DNA from: Hemileia vastatrix | Taxonomy: Eukaryota > Basidiomycota > Pucciniomycetes > Pucciniales > Zaghouaniaceae | DNA length: 64,000 nucleotides | Assembly (NCBI GenBank): GCA_030280995.1 | Contig: JASXTE010000001.1 | Location: 22,577,106 to 22,641,105, forward strand | Reading direction: 5' to 3' | In this document: in pieces, positions 9,843-21,783 of the stretch | Layout of the letters: every line of letters begins with the position of its first letter | How positions within the stretch are numbered: the first letter of the stretch is position 1 | Made by a program: the position numbers and the translations under genes | Notes under the pieces: generated by a model | Seen by the model: the letters and a program-made list of their open reading frames with translations, nothing else | The model's database searches: none | Told to the model about the DNA's origin: nothing

Positions 9843-10545
9843 CTAATCCCCATACTTTTTGGATCTGAATAAAGTTTTTTTAAATTGATTAACTTTACCT
9901 TCTTTCGTTACCTTATTGATTCTTTGAATCAACTTATGACTGATTTGAAATGAGCAACCAAAATGTGTTAAATCTTGACAGGATTCCAAACCAGGAGGAG
10001 CTTTGGTCGTTTGATGATTATCCTTAGAAGAATTCCAAATAGTTTCGATGATACCATTTCCAAAACCAAAATCAATGATGCACCGGTGGTCTGGAAAATA
10101 TAAACCATGTCATTTGATTTTAGCTGGAGATGGTATTGGTTGGCCAGTAATCGGTTTGATATATGAGAATATACCAAAAGTAAGAAAATTGGTGTCCTTG
10201 GTATCAGTGTGAATTTTATTGTGAAATCCAGAATGAGTGATAATAAAATTAGAAAATAAAAGATATTTGTGGCTGATATCTTCCCATTCGGAGTCACACC
10301 AATTCGGTATTCCAACTTTTGTTGCAAGTTCATGATTTTTTTCAAATGCTTTATTACAGTGCTTTTTGAGTCGAAGAGCAAGAAAAGAGTTAAAGGAAGG
10401 TAGAGTGTCCCATAAGCGAAAATCTTCATCTTTTTGAGCTTTAGTGGTATTCTTGAGCAACAAATATATGCCTATATAATTGAAATGCCTAGATAATAAT
10501 CATATAAGAGTTTCAGAATCCTTATCCTCTAAATATGCAATATAA
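9843..10545 (-). pseudogene. TET/JBP-like 2-oxoglutarate/Fe(II) dioxygenase relic
   Basis: Reading leftwards one frame gives, in order, LLSRHFNYIGIY, LRLKKHCNKAFEK, IPNWCDSEWEDIS, SGFHNKIHTDTKDTNFLTFG, IDFGFGNGIIETIWNSSKDN followed by HQTTKAP, and HFGCSFQISHKLIQRI. HNKxHxD gives the HxD iron ligands; IDFG...W...DNH gives the distal His; the closing FGxSxQI(S/T)K block is usual in fungal TET/JBP proteins. That family oxidises 5-methylcytosine in DNA and is expanded in rusts together with transposons (established knowledge). Stops at 10110 and near 10509 break the frame, and the ATG and most of the N-terminal half are not visible. It lies inside H2. Identification is from motifs, not a search; another 2OG-Fe(II) subfamily is the main alternative. 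Confidence 0.6.
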
Positions 10546-10895
10546 AAATGTGAAATAAGACAAGTGAAATTTGGAAAAAAGGCTCAACTTCAAAGGTCAA
10601 AATCTCAGCAACCACTGAACCTAATTCAAACCTGTTTGTGGGAAATGAAAGATATGCTTTAGTAGAATCTTCAGATAAAGGACATGTGATTTAAATAAAC
10701 CTAACCCTAATTTGTTACATAAAAAATGAAATAAAAATTTAAATTGGGAAAAAAAGGCTCAACTTTAACAGTCAATATCTCAGCAACCACTGAATCAAAT
10801 TCAAATCTGTTTGTAGGAAATGAAAGGTAGCCTTCAGGAGAATCTTCAGTAAAAAGAACATTAGATTTGAATAAACCTAACCCTAATTCCGAGTC
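10546..10895. repeat. Two-copy tandem repeat, about 175-bp unit
   Basis: The unit contains AAAAGGCTCAACTT, AATCTCAGCAACCACTGAA, TCTGTTTGTRGGAAATGAAAG, AGAATCTTCAG and AATAAACCTAACCCTAAT, in the same order in both copies (about 10546-10727 and 10728-10893). No coding potential. The stretch from there to 11252 is AT-rich H2 sequence without a recognisable gene. Confidence 0.7.
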
Positions 10896-11252
10896 TGATT
10901 TTCAAAATTTTACAAAAACTTGAAAAGTGGTAATGAAGATGAGATCAAAAGGAGTTTTATAAGTTCACTGTTATCCAGATAAGAGTCATACATATATTTA
11001 AGTATGAACTTTTCATAAAAGGAATGAGATATCATATAGGCATGAAAAAAAGGAGATGAAACTTACCTTGATTGAAAAGTAGGAAAAATAGAGTGAGAAA
11101 GATTGATGTTGGAATTGTGGGGAAATTGAATATGGAGTAAGTGAAATGCATAAAGAATGTGCAATGTATGTGTTTCAATGAAATGGAGCCAAAAAAAAGT
11201 AAAATAAGGGAACAGGGGGATAATGACCATGCCAGGGAGGGATGAAGAGTAG

Positions 11253-12753
11253 TGTCAGCCTGTATATCTCCAGGACTGAGTAAAAAGTGATTATAAGTTA
11301 TGTTAAACACATGAACTATACATGGGAATAATAAATAAGAGTACACAAATAATATACATAAGTAAAATTATGATAATACACAAAAAATGCCATTATAACA
11401 CCTTATATACACGCATATATCCACCTTTTATAGGTCTTATGTACTTAATATTAAGTTGGAATATGTTAGGGTAATCTTAAGAGCCTTAAGTATAAGGCTA
11501 CATAATTTTTAAGTACACTTAAAGCTGTTATATTCATTGTTTTATGCAAAAAACAAGAAATGCACTTTATTTCACTTAAAAGTTGACTATATGCGCTATA
11601 AAATTGAGAATATCAAAATTGCGCTTTGACAGATCAATTGGGCTCATTTAGAACTATTGATTTGGCTATTTAAATGCATAAAAATAACACTTTTCAAATT
11701 TGGTGTTTTTTATGCCAGAAATGGCTTCTGTGTACTGGCCACATACTGCCTGCTTTTTTCCCGTGTGAATAGCTTCATTTTTAGCAAAGTTAGCTTTTTC
11801 ACACTATAATTACCCCACATTCTACGCCCACTGTGGGGAAACACACTAAAATAGGCGACATGTGCTTATTTAGTGTCCTAGCTTAATTAATAATGCATTG
11901 ACCTTGTTTATATGCACTAATTTCATTAATAACCTCACTCTTGGCACTTTATTTCATCACCACACTTAAATTCGCCTAATTTTAGTCAAGGATTTACCCG
12001 TGCAAGCGCCTGCCAAGAACTGCATGTAGTTACCCCACATCTCACACTCTTTTTTAAGTTTTTGGGTGGTTTCTCAGTCAATTTTGGTTATTTTTGAATG
12101 GGAATTTCACCTAGTATAATGTCAGGATTAGCCCCATTATTTCTACAGTCAATCCCCCTTATTATTAAGCTATTATTAACCTTAAAAAGTCTCCTTTAGT
12201 CTTTAATATTATTGTTTTATATGCATATACTCTCTTTTTGTCTTTTTCTTTAATTTTGATGGATTTCCCTTATTATTACAGGATTTTGGCGGTTGTTACT
12301 CTTCTAATTATGTCATGGGTTAATGGGAATGTAGATGGGAATGTCTATTAGTTGTTTAGAGGCGTCATTAACTGTGTATTGGGTGGTACATCAAGGGAAT
12401 CATTGGGGAACTCAGTGTGTATAAAAGGAGGAGGTTTTTTGGGTTGTGTTTCTTCATTCTTTATCATTACAATTCAACCAATATAACCAAATAAATTACA
12501 ATACATATCAATTAGTACTTTTATAAGACCTTTGAATAGTATCTGAATTAAATAATCTATTTTTCTACCAACTATAAAGATTGTAAGCCATATATAAGAA
12601 TAGTGAGAATTATATTACTGAGACCTTTATATTTGATTATATTTTACAACTTAGTGAATGAAAACTACAGTATTCATATAGGACCATTAAAATCTTCTAG
12701 ACAACTGACTATTCAAGCTAGTTCACGTCCTTGTACTTGACCTTAGCCTGACA
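11253..12753 (+). repeat. Gypsy-1 5' LTR
   Basis: 1501 bp, near-identical to 19394-20894. TGTCAG and CTGACA form the terminal inverted repeat. Confidence 0.93.
12420..12428 (+). promoter_or_regulatory. LTR core promoter, TATA box
   Basis: TATAAAAGG about 330 bases before the LTR end, repeated at 20561 in the 3' LTR and at 27311 in the decayed solo LTR of the same family. Transcription (start of R) would begin about 30 bases downstream. Confidence 0.6.
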
Positions 12754-12771
12754 ATTGGGGACCTTTCCTCA
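12754..12771 (+). other. Gypsy-1 minus-strand primer binding site
   Basis: ATTGGGGACCTTTCCTC directly follows the LTR. Gypsy-2 has ATTGGGGGTCTTTCC and Gypsy-3 has TTTGAGGGCCCTTCC at the same place. TGGGG at position two or three would pair with a tRNA ending in CCCCA. Which tRNA, or whether priming is from the transcript itself as in Tf1, is not settled. The leader 12772-13338 shows no ORF or other feature. Confidence 0.6.
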
Positions 12772-13338
12772 AGAATTCTGTTATAATCCAGTAAGTGACA
12801 TTTTCAAAGAAGGTACACGGAAATAATATCCCTATAGAAATATTTGGATAATTACAACAGGTTGGGGTCACTTATATAGTGATTTAAGAAAAAGAAGCCC
12901 TGTTATATAATAAAATTGTGATATTGAATCATCAATTTTACCACTAATTTAACATATAATTGTTCTTAGTGGGAGTCTGTCAATAGACCAATTAAATTTG
13001 TGATCTTTGCAGATAATAACCAATTAAACTGATTAATTGTTTTCTTTTTACAGGACTCTTAATCCCTTCTTATTGGTTTGTAAAATTCATTTAATATTTA
13101 GAAAGAATCTTACTAACAAATTTTCTTTTTTAAATATAAATACACGGCTACATATTGTAGACCAGTTAAATCAAGTGACCACATAAAAAGCATATTTGAC
13201 TTTTGGCACTTAAAAACTCACTTAATACCAATAAGTAAGCAATAAAATTGTCTTCAGTGGTATTAATAAATACTGATTAAACTCCTGTTTGAAGTTTTTC
13301 AAATCTAAACTTTCAATTCTCTAAAATTCCACGTAAAA

Positions 13339-16300
13339 ATGTGTGACAACAATGACATTGTAAGTAATAAGGCAAAACCTTATAACTTAAGAACTAGAGC
13401 TGAAAGACCTGTTGCAGGACATCCAAATGGAGGGTCAAGAATCACCAGTAAAAATAAACAACACCCCACCAATGTCCATGGAGGAAAAGGAAAAGCTCTT
13501 AAAACAAATGTCAATAAAGAAGTCCAAAAACACCTTACAAGAGCAAATTCACTCCCTCTCAACCCTACTGAATACACTAACAATAAGAGTAAACAATATG
13601 TTAGACCAGATCAACAATCTGGAGAAAAGGGCGGCACAGGGCTTTATAGAAGTCAACCAGGCTCTAGTGGATATAAGGTCTCATCAACAACCAGTGGCAC
13701 CAAATACCATAGCAACACCTCCAGTCCCAGAAGAGGACCAAAAGATAACTGTAAGCAAATGGAAGTGGGATTGGTATGCCCAAAACTACAACAGTCCTCC
13801 TCAACAGGGATCCAGCAGTCACCCTTACAGGGGAAAGCCAAGGAGAGGCAGGGGAAATGGAATAAGACCATGGTAAGTCATCCATCTTCTCAAGATCAAT
13901 TATATAATCCTAACAATGAATTACTTATAGGTAATGAAATTGATAGAGAGTTATTGGATATAATTGATAAGGATTTAAAAAATTATTCATTTGAAAATAA
14001 CATGTTAGACTTGTCATTACATGAGGACAATGTACATAGTTTTATTGATCACCAGGAAAATACTATTAATATAAAAATGGAATCAAATGAATTAAAAATT
14101 GACCCTGATGATGAATCTTCTGAATTGGAAACAGACAAAATTGAATATTTTCTGAAAGAAAATCCAATGGAATCAAAAATAATTAGTAAATTATTATTAA
14201 GAATTGAAAAATTGGAAGAATTCTCTAGAGAGTCCAACAATAATACAGAAAGTGTATTATTAAACATCACACAATCATTGAGTACAACAGCCAATAAGTT
14301 AAAAGTTATTGAGAATTCAAATAATGAATTGATCAATGAAAACAAAAGATTAAATTCTGAGATTAAAAATTTAGAAATTAAATTAGAACATTCTCAAAAT
14401 ATTATGGCCACCATAGAGGGACGTGTAAAATTGTCTTTTTCAAATGTAAATGATACTTTAACTCATGTACCTGTAATAAAAGATAGGTTACAAAGAGTAG
14501 AAATTGAAGTAGCTAACATTTTGAAAAATACTGAAACAATAAAGGATAATACCTCTTATGTAGAAAGAGTACCAGTTTTTATGAAACACTCTGATGATAA
14601 ACCAATGATGGAACATGAACATAGTGTCATGGGCTCTGAGAATATAAAATCAGTAAAAGATGAAATCAATGATCATCTTTCTAAAGTGAGTGAATTACTC
14701 AATATTCCTCAGGTAAGGGAAGCAAAAACTAGCCAAAAGAACTGGCCTAAGTTAGATCAGTACCCTTCTTTTGACGGGGATTCAAAATCTGATTGGCAAC
14801 AATTCATACAAAGAATTGATAACTTAAAATTTTCATATAAATTACCTGATGAAGAAATTACTTCAAAGTTAATATCTTTATTTACAGATGTGGCCTTATT
14901 ATGGTTTGAATCTGTATTGAGTGAGGGAATTAATTACTCCTGGAATGAATGGAAGGCACTAATTGAAAGGCAATTTGGTGGCCCAAAATTTAGAATCACT
15001 CAACAAAGACTGTATGAAAGGGCCAGATATAATCCAAATGCTGGAGATAAACCCATGGTTTTCTTAATGAATTTAATAAAAATCATGAAAGCTATGGATC
15101 CAAAAATGGATTATGAAGAGTGGAAAGAAAAAATAATATACAAATTGCCTATATCAGTTAGAGACATTATTGTAGCTAGAACTGAAACTGTCAGAGACAC
15201 CTCTGGATTCATTAATATATGCAATGAGATATTATTAAACCACAAGTATGAAACCAAGTATGGTAATTACAGACAAAGTGTTGACGTGGTAAAACCTACT
15301 ACAAGTAGGTTACCAGTGGAAAAGAAAAAACCTTCAGCTCCCCTTGTCCCTAAGAGACAAGAAAATAACACTTGTTACAAATGTAATGAACCTTGGGTTA
15401 AAGGTCACATGTGTAAGAAAAGAATAAATGTTATTGAAACCTCACAGAATTCTGAACTTAGTAATCATGAAGATGAGAATGTGGAATCTAGTGAGGATTG
15501 CAAAAGTAACATATCTTACAGTGATGATGAAAATGAGATATTTGTATTAGAACAGGATATAATTTTCCTAAATGATGCTATACCTCATACAGACACATCT
15601 TTAACTTCCATAGAGGAAGCTGAAATAATTAAAGATGTATCTCATGACACTTACAAAATAACACCTATCAGAGCTCCTATTATCATATGTGGAAAAGAAA
15701 TGAATGCCATTCTTGACACTGGGGCTGCAGGTAGTGTAGTTTCACTTAATGCATTAATGAAACTTGATAGTAAGTACCAGGAAAAACTAGAACCTGTTCA
15801 GACAAAGAACTGGAGGGGTTTTGGTTCAGTATTAAATCCAATTGGCAAATACAAAACTGCTGTATTCTTTAAATATAATAATGGATATGTTAGAGCAGTT
15901 TGTGAATTTGTAGTAATGGATAATAATAATTGTAGTGATTGGTTTATTATTGGCAATGATTTATTGACAAAATTTGGCATTAAACTAGATCCTGCAAACA
16001 GTTGTTTCACCATAGGGGTGAATGGTAAAAGAAAATTCAAAATATGTTCTGAAAATTCAGTATATGCCATTTCTCCTAGAGAAGAACAACTGCAAGGTGG
16101 AAGAACCACCAATGAAGTGGGTGAATTGGAAAATGAAATCCAAAAGGCCTCTTTCAGTCCTCAACTCTCAAAAATTGAAGAAGAAGATATTTTGAGATTG
16201 ATTAAATCATATCCTATGGCATTTGCTCATGGCTCAAATGAACTAGGATTGGTCAAAGACCATGAGATGAAAATCTCTCTAAGCTGTGATCTGGATAATA

Positions 16301-19212
16301 TTCCTGGCAGCTTAAAAAAGAAACCTTAACCAGCATCTCCTGCAAAAAGGAAAGATATTGAAGACAATATAAAATTGTTTTTGGAAATGGGTATTGTTGA
16401 AAAAGTGGACACAACACCTAAGTATTGTGTCATTTCACCAGTATTAATCTCTTATGAAAAAGATAAGGCAAGATTATGCGGTGATTATAGAGCTCTGAAT
16501 ACATACACAGTAGATGATATTTACCCTCTACCAAGGATAGCTTCTATCCATGCTACCTTACAAGGAGCAAAATATATTTCCTGTCTGGATGGGAACAAGG
16601 GTTACCACCAGATTCCTGTGGAAAGAAATTCTCAAAATTACTTATTAATAACCACACATATGGGTATATATAAGTATGTGAGAATGCCATTTGGCCCAAA
16701 GAATGCGCCTTCAGTCTTCCAAAAATTGATGGATAGTGTTTTTCATCAGGAAATGGTTGAAGGATGGCTATTGGTCTATATTGATGACATCATAGTGTTT
16801 TCAAAAACATATGATGAACATTTAAATCACCTGAAAAGAGTCTTTCAAAAAATGGATGAAATTAATATGACTATTGCATTGAAGAAATGTAAGTTTGGAT
16901 TTCAATCCTTGAAAGTACTTGGACATGTTGTATCTGGATTACAAATTTGTGTTGACCAGAATAAGGTGGCAGCAATTAAAAACATTGGGATACCTAAAAA
17001 TGTAAAAGAGGTTCAAAGTTTTTTGGGTATGTGTGGATATTATAGACAATATATTAAAAATTACTAATCCATTGCAGCCCCTTTAACAACATTAATCAGG
17101 AAGAATGAAGCTTTCATTTGGAATAATGAAAGACAACACGCCTTTAATAAATTAAAGGAATGTTTAATGTCAGCTCCAATATTGGGACTGCCAGATTTCA
17201 CCCTACCTTTTATCTTGTACACTGATGCAAGTTTCATAGGCTTAGGTGCTGCTTTACAGCAGAAACAGATAATAAATGGAAAATTATCTGAAGTAGTTAT
17301 CTGTTATATATCCAGAACCTTAAGAAAAACAGAATTAAGGTATGGTGCCACACAGCTAGAATGTTTAGCCGTGGTGTGGGCTTTGGAGAAACTTCATTAC
17401 TATCTGGAAGACCAGAAGTTTGAACTTATAACAGATTGCAGTGCAGTTAAATCATTACTAAACATGAAAACACCTAATAGGCACATGTTTAGATGGCAAC
17501 TAGCTGTACAAGAGTACAGAGGAAGAATGACAATCACTCACAGAGCAGGAACATTGCATTCAAATGTGGATTTATTATCCAGAAGTCCTTTGCCAAATGA
17601 TGCTGACAACCCAGCTTATGTACCTGAAAATGAGGTTATACATATATTTGGGATTTATATAGTGGATTTAGAAGAAGAGTTTATGCAAACTATATTAGAA
17701 AATTATTCATCTGATAAAGATTTGTCTAAACTATCTACCATTCTTAATGATCCAACAAATGCCTCCATGAGTGCATTAATTAAAACCTTGCCTCCAAAGT
17801 ATAAAAATGCGTTGGATAAAGGTAAACTATCAATTGAAGATGGATATATATATTACATGAAAAAGTTAAGCAATGTAATAGTAATACCACCTTCTATGAA
17901 AGAGTTAATGTTGAGTACTTGTCATGATGACATCTTAGCTGGTCATTTTGACTTTAACAAAACATTAACCAGAGTTAAAAATACAGCCTGGTGGATAAAC
18001 ATGAAAGAGGATGTACAGAAATACATTGAAACATGTGACTCTTGTCAGAAATCTAAAAGATTAACTGGGAAGAGAGCTGGGTTGTTACAACAAATAGAGC
18101 AGCCAAAAGCTCCATGGGAAGTTATAAACATGGATTTTGTAACTGGCTTGCCATTAGCAGGAAAAGAAAGTTTCAATTCTTGCTGGGTAATAGTGGATAG
18201 ATTAACAAAAATGTGTAAGTTAATCCCTACCCATAAAGAGGTATCTGCTAAAGACTTGGCGTTACTATGGTGGACTCAGATGAGGAATACTGCTGGGTTC
18301 CCCAAAGCCATAATCTCTGACAGAGATCCTAAATTTACTTCAGAGTTCTGGACATCTTTGATGGAATTATCAGGTTGTCAATTAAAATTGTCTACAGCAC
18401 ACCATCCACAAACTGATGGGCTGGCTGAGAGGATGATACAAACTCTAGAAGACATGATCAGAAGATATTGTGCCTTTGGATTAGAATACAAAGACAATGA
18501 GAAATTCACACATGACTGGGTAAAATTAATTCCTGGCCTTGAATTTGCTTATAACAGCACAACTCATTCTGTAACAGAGAAGAAACCATTTGAACTCTGG
18601 CTGGGATATGTACCAAATACCCCAGTAAATCATTTAAATAAACTACCAAGGTTGGATATACACCCTGGCACTAAATCCTTTATTCATATGCAACAAATGT
18701 GTAGAAAGCATGCAGAAGAATGCATCCAAAAAGCATTTGAATATGAAAAGAAAAGGTGGGACAAATCTCATAAAGAATTTGAATTCAAGAAGGCAGATGA
18801 AGTCCTCATATCAACACTACATTTTAACTTACAAGGTAATAGTAAATTAAAGGATCCCTTTGTAGGACCTTTTGTAATAAGTAAGATGGTTGGGAATAAT
18901 GCAGTGGAAGTCATATTATATGCTCCATATGATAGGAAACATCCAGTTTTCCCTATCTCATTATTAAAACCTTACCATGCAAATGATCCTGACTTATTTC
19001 CAAAAAGAAGGGGAAGGCCTAAAAAGCAACCTGATGAAATTGTGGAAAAAGCAGAGATTGAAAAAATACTCAAGAAAAGAATCCTTACTAAAGAAAAAGG
19101 AACTGAGTATTTACTAAGATTTAAAGGGAAATCAAATGAATTTGATAAATGGATACCTGAAAAAGAAATTTCTAATTTATCCACCCTTCTTAAAAAATTT
19201 AAACAGAAATAA
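13339..19212 (+). pseudogene. Gypsy-1 Gag-Pol polyprotein with chromodomain, two nonsense codons
   Basis: A single frame runs from ATG 13339 to TAA 19212 (1957 codons), broken only by TAA at 16327 and 17065. Domains: gag with coiled-coil segments around residues 280-370, zinc knuckle CYKCNEPWVKGHMC at about 679 (CX2CX7HXC), aspartic protease LDTGAAGSVV at about 792, reverse transcriptase with LLVYIDDIIVF at about 1147, RNase H with YTDASFIGLGAAL at about 1294, integrase zinc finger CHDDILAGHF...CDSCQKSK at about 1528, integrase catalytic Asp 1599, Asp 1661 and Glu 1697 (D35E spacing), a GPF module, and a C-terminal chromodomain from about 1905 (EIEKILKKR ... KWIPEKEI). All catalytic residues are present. 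The first stop lies between protease and reverse transcriptase, the second at the end of the RT connection (YIKNY). Gag and Pol share one frame with no programmed shift visible. Confidence 0.92.
13427..13876 (+). CDS. Overlapping +1-frame ORF in gag: coiled-coil protein with KWKWDW motif and basic tail
   Basis: The ORF begins at an ATG 88 bases after the gag-pol ATG, lies one frame forward of it, and encodes 149 residues. It contains MSMEEKEKLLKQMSIKK, a Leu/Ile heptad region (residues about 35-75), GFIEVNQALVDI, a Pro-rich linker, KWKWDWYAQNYN and the basic tail SHPYRGKPRRGRGNGIRPW. Gypsy-2 has an ORF at the same place and relative frame with MSIEEKDALLKKITIKK, GFQQMNQAMAEL, KWKWDW and HPYKGK...PW. 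For GFIEVNQALVDI the same nucleotides in the gag frame give GLYRSQPGSSGY against SADESGNGRI in Gypsy-2, clearly less alike. I do not recognise the family. A coiled coil plus a basic tail would suit a self-assembling nucleic-acid-binding Gag-like or accessory protein (inference). How it is translated is not evident. Confidence 0.55.
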   Translation: MEGQESPVKINNTPPMSMEEKEKLLKQMSIKKSKNTLQEQIHSLSTLLNTLTIRVNNMLDQINNLEKRAAQGFIEVNQALVDIRSHQQPVAPNTIATPPVPEEDQKITVSKWKWDWYAQNYNSPPQQGSSSHPYRGKPRRGRGNGIRPW

Positions 19213-19393
19213 ATTTCTGTTCCACCAGCTGAGGGGTTAAAAAACCAGTACTCATAATATTTTATTATTTTTTATTTCTTTAAAGTTTAATCTTTAATGC
19301 TACAGATTTATTCTGAATACCTGAAAATTACAAATTAATAAAATAAAATGTATAACTTATCATTTTTTTTATTGTTTTTTTTGGGTGGGCAAG

Positions 19394-20894
19394 TGTCAGC
19401 CTGTATATCTCCAGGACTGAGTAAAAAGTGATTATAAGTTATGTTAAACACATGAACTATACATGGGAATAATAAATAAGAGTACACAAATAATATACAT
19501 AAGTAAAATTATGATAATACACAAAAAATGCCATTATAACACCTTATATACACGCATATATCCACCTTTTATAGGTCTTATGTACTTAAGATTAAGTTGG
19601 AATATGTTAGGGTAATCTTAAGAGCCTTAAGTATAAGGCTACATAATTTTTAAGTACACTTAAAGCTGTTATATTCATTGTTTTATGCAAAAAACAAGAA
19701 ATGCGCTTTATTTCACTTAAAAGTTGACTATATGCGCTATAAAATTGAGAATATCAAAATTGCGCTTTGACAGATCAATTGGGCTCATTTAGAACTATTG
19801 ATTTGGCTATTTAAATGCATAAAAATAACACTTTTCAAATTTGGAGTTTTTTATGCCAGAAATGGCTTCTGTGTACTGGCCACATACTGCCTGCTTTTTT
19901 CCCGTGTGAATAGCTTCATTTTTAGCAAAGTTAGCTTTTTCACACTATAATTACCCCACATTCTACGCCCACTGTGGGGAAACACACTAAAATAGGTGAC
20001 ATGTGCTTATTTAGTGTCCTAGCTTAATTAATAATGCATTGACCTTGTTTATATGCACTAATTTCATTAATAACCTCACTCTTGGCACTTTATTTCATCA
20101 CCACACTTAAATTCGCCTAATTTTAGTCAAGGATTTACCCGTGCAAGCGCCTGCCAAGAACTGCATGTAGTTACCCCACATCTCACACTCTTTTTTAAGT
20201 TTTTGGGTGGTTTCTCAGTCAATTTTGGTTATTTTTGAATGGGAATTTCACCTAGTATAATGTCAGGATTAGCCCCATTATTTCTACAGTCAATCCCCCT
20301 TATTATTAAGCTATTATTAACCTTAAAAAGTCTCCTTTAGTCTTTAATATTATTGTTTTATATGCATATACTCTCTTTTTGTCTTTTTCTTTAATTTTGA
20401 TGGATTTCCCTTATTATTACAGGATTTTGGCAGTTGTTACTCTTCTAATTATGTCATGGGTTACTGGGAATGTAGATGGGCATGTCTATTAGTTGTTTAG
20501 AGGCGTCATTAATTGTTTATTGGGTGGTACATCAAGGGAATCATTGGGGAACTCAGTGTGTATAAAAGGAGGAGGTTTTTTGGGTTGTGTTTCTTCATTC
20601 TTTATCATTACAATTCAACCAATATAACCAAATAAATTACAATACATATCAATTAGTACTTTTATAAGACTTTTGAATAGTATCTGTATTAAATAATCTA
20701 TTTTTCTACCAACTATAAAGATTGTAAGCCATATATAAGAATAGTGAGAATTATATTACTGAGACCTTTATATTTGATTATATTTTACAACTTAGTGGAT
20801 TAAAACTACAGTATTCATATAGGACCATTAAAATCTTCTAGACAACTGACTATTCAAGCTAGTTCACGTCCTTGTACTTGACCTTAGCCTGACA
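19394..20894 (+). repeat. Gypsy-1 3' LTR
   Basis: 1501 bp, preceded by a T-rich tract and GGGTGGGCAAG (polypurine-like), and followed by AGTAG. Confidence 0.93.
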
Positions 20895-21783
20895 AGTAGG
20901 GTGATGGAGCTAAAAAAGAAAGTAAAGAGAGAGAGAAAAAAAAGGTTAATTATACCATTGAAATCTAAAATAACCACCTACAAATAAAATTTAGATAAAA
21001 AAAATAAAATAAACAGAAAAAAACAAAAAAAGTTATAATTAGTAATCAAAAAATCAAAAAAAAAGAATAAAGTGACTTACCTGGAGAGATGAGATGACAA
21101 AATGAATGAAACCAAATTGTTTGAGGGATGTTGGAGGAGAATAGGAAAAGGATATGAGGGATGAATGAAAAAAAAATCACTGACAAAATATGCGATTTCA
21201 TGTTGAGCTGGTGAAAGAAAACCAATGAGCCATCCAAAAAAAAAAATTCACTGTAAATTCAAAAAAAAATGAATATGCAACAAACCAAAATACCAACCCA
21301 AGTGAATGAAGTACACAAAGAGGACATTTGGAGAGTACAAAATGGTATGGGAAAGAAATGGATGATGTGGCCAACATGTGGTTTTGAAAAAAAAAATCAC
21401 GAAAAAAGTGCTGATTTGAGGTCAGAACTGACACCCATAGAAAAAATATTAAGAAGTAGAAGAAATAAGTAAAAAAGAATGTAAACATGCCTGGTCAAAA
21501 TATTGAAAATGTCAGGAAGGGGTGTGTGCCGAGGATTGATGGGTAGGTAGCGATGAAGGTCAGTGTGTCACATGTGACAGGGATGGGGTAAGAAAGGAAG
21601 GGATGTTTTGTGGCCAAAATGTGGTTGTGAAAAAAAACAGGAAAAAAGTGCTGATTTGAGGACATAACTGACACCCTTTTTTGAAATAAGTGACTTTTTT
21701 GCAAAATTTAAGTGCTGATTTGTAAGTGCTGATTTGGTTTGAAATCAGCACTTAAGTTAAGTGCAGATTTGCCAGAACTGACA
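20895..21783. other. Right arm of H2, no intact gene
   Basis: 20895-21345 is A-rich sequence without supported coding. At 21346-21438 there is a degraded extra copy of the Harbinger subterminal region ending TCAGAACTGACACCC. From about 21455 the sequence parallels 870-1197 of H1, including TGTGTCACATGTGACAGGGA and the AAGTGC palindrome. The SANT-like gene expected here is absent. Confidence 0.6.

Larger units (their letters stand above)
11253..20894 (+). mobile_element. Gypsy-1, young complete Ty3/Gypsy chromovirus-like element
   Basis: Both 1501-bp LTRs begin TGTCAGCCTG and end AGCCTGACA. The 5-bp target duplication AGTAG stands directly outside each end (11248-11252 and 20895-20899). I count roughly 13 differences between the LTRs by eye, so insertion is recent. 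Order of parts: LTR, primer site, 585-bp leader, gag-pol with chromodomain, purine-rich GGGTGGGCAAG, LTR. The element sits inside H2. Two nonsense codons make this copy non-autonomous. Confidence 0.93.

Noticed and set aside
10110..10463. The dioxygenase fragment as a complete small gene
   Set aside because: It starts at TTG, the catalytic distal His lies beyond the stop, and the frame continues on both sides.
16327..17067. The two stops in Gypsy-1 pol as programmed readthrough sites
   Set aside because: Gypsy-2 has sense codons at both positions in an otherwise parallel protein, so they look like private nonsense mutations.
18972..19184. Minus-strand ORFs within the Gypsy polyproteins
   Set aside because: Antisense shadows of the strongly coding plus strand; no motifs.
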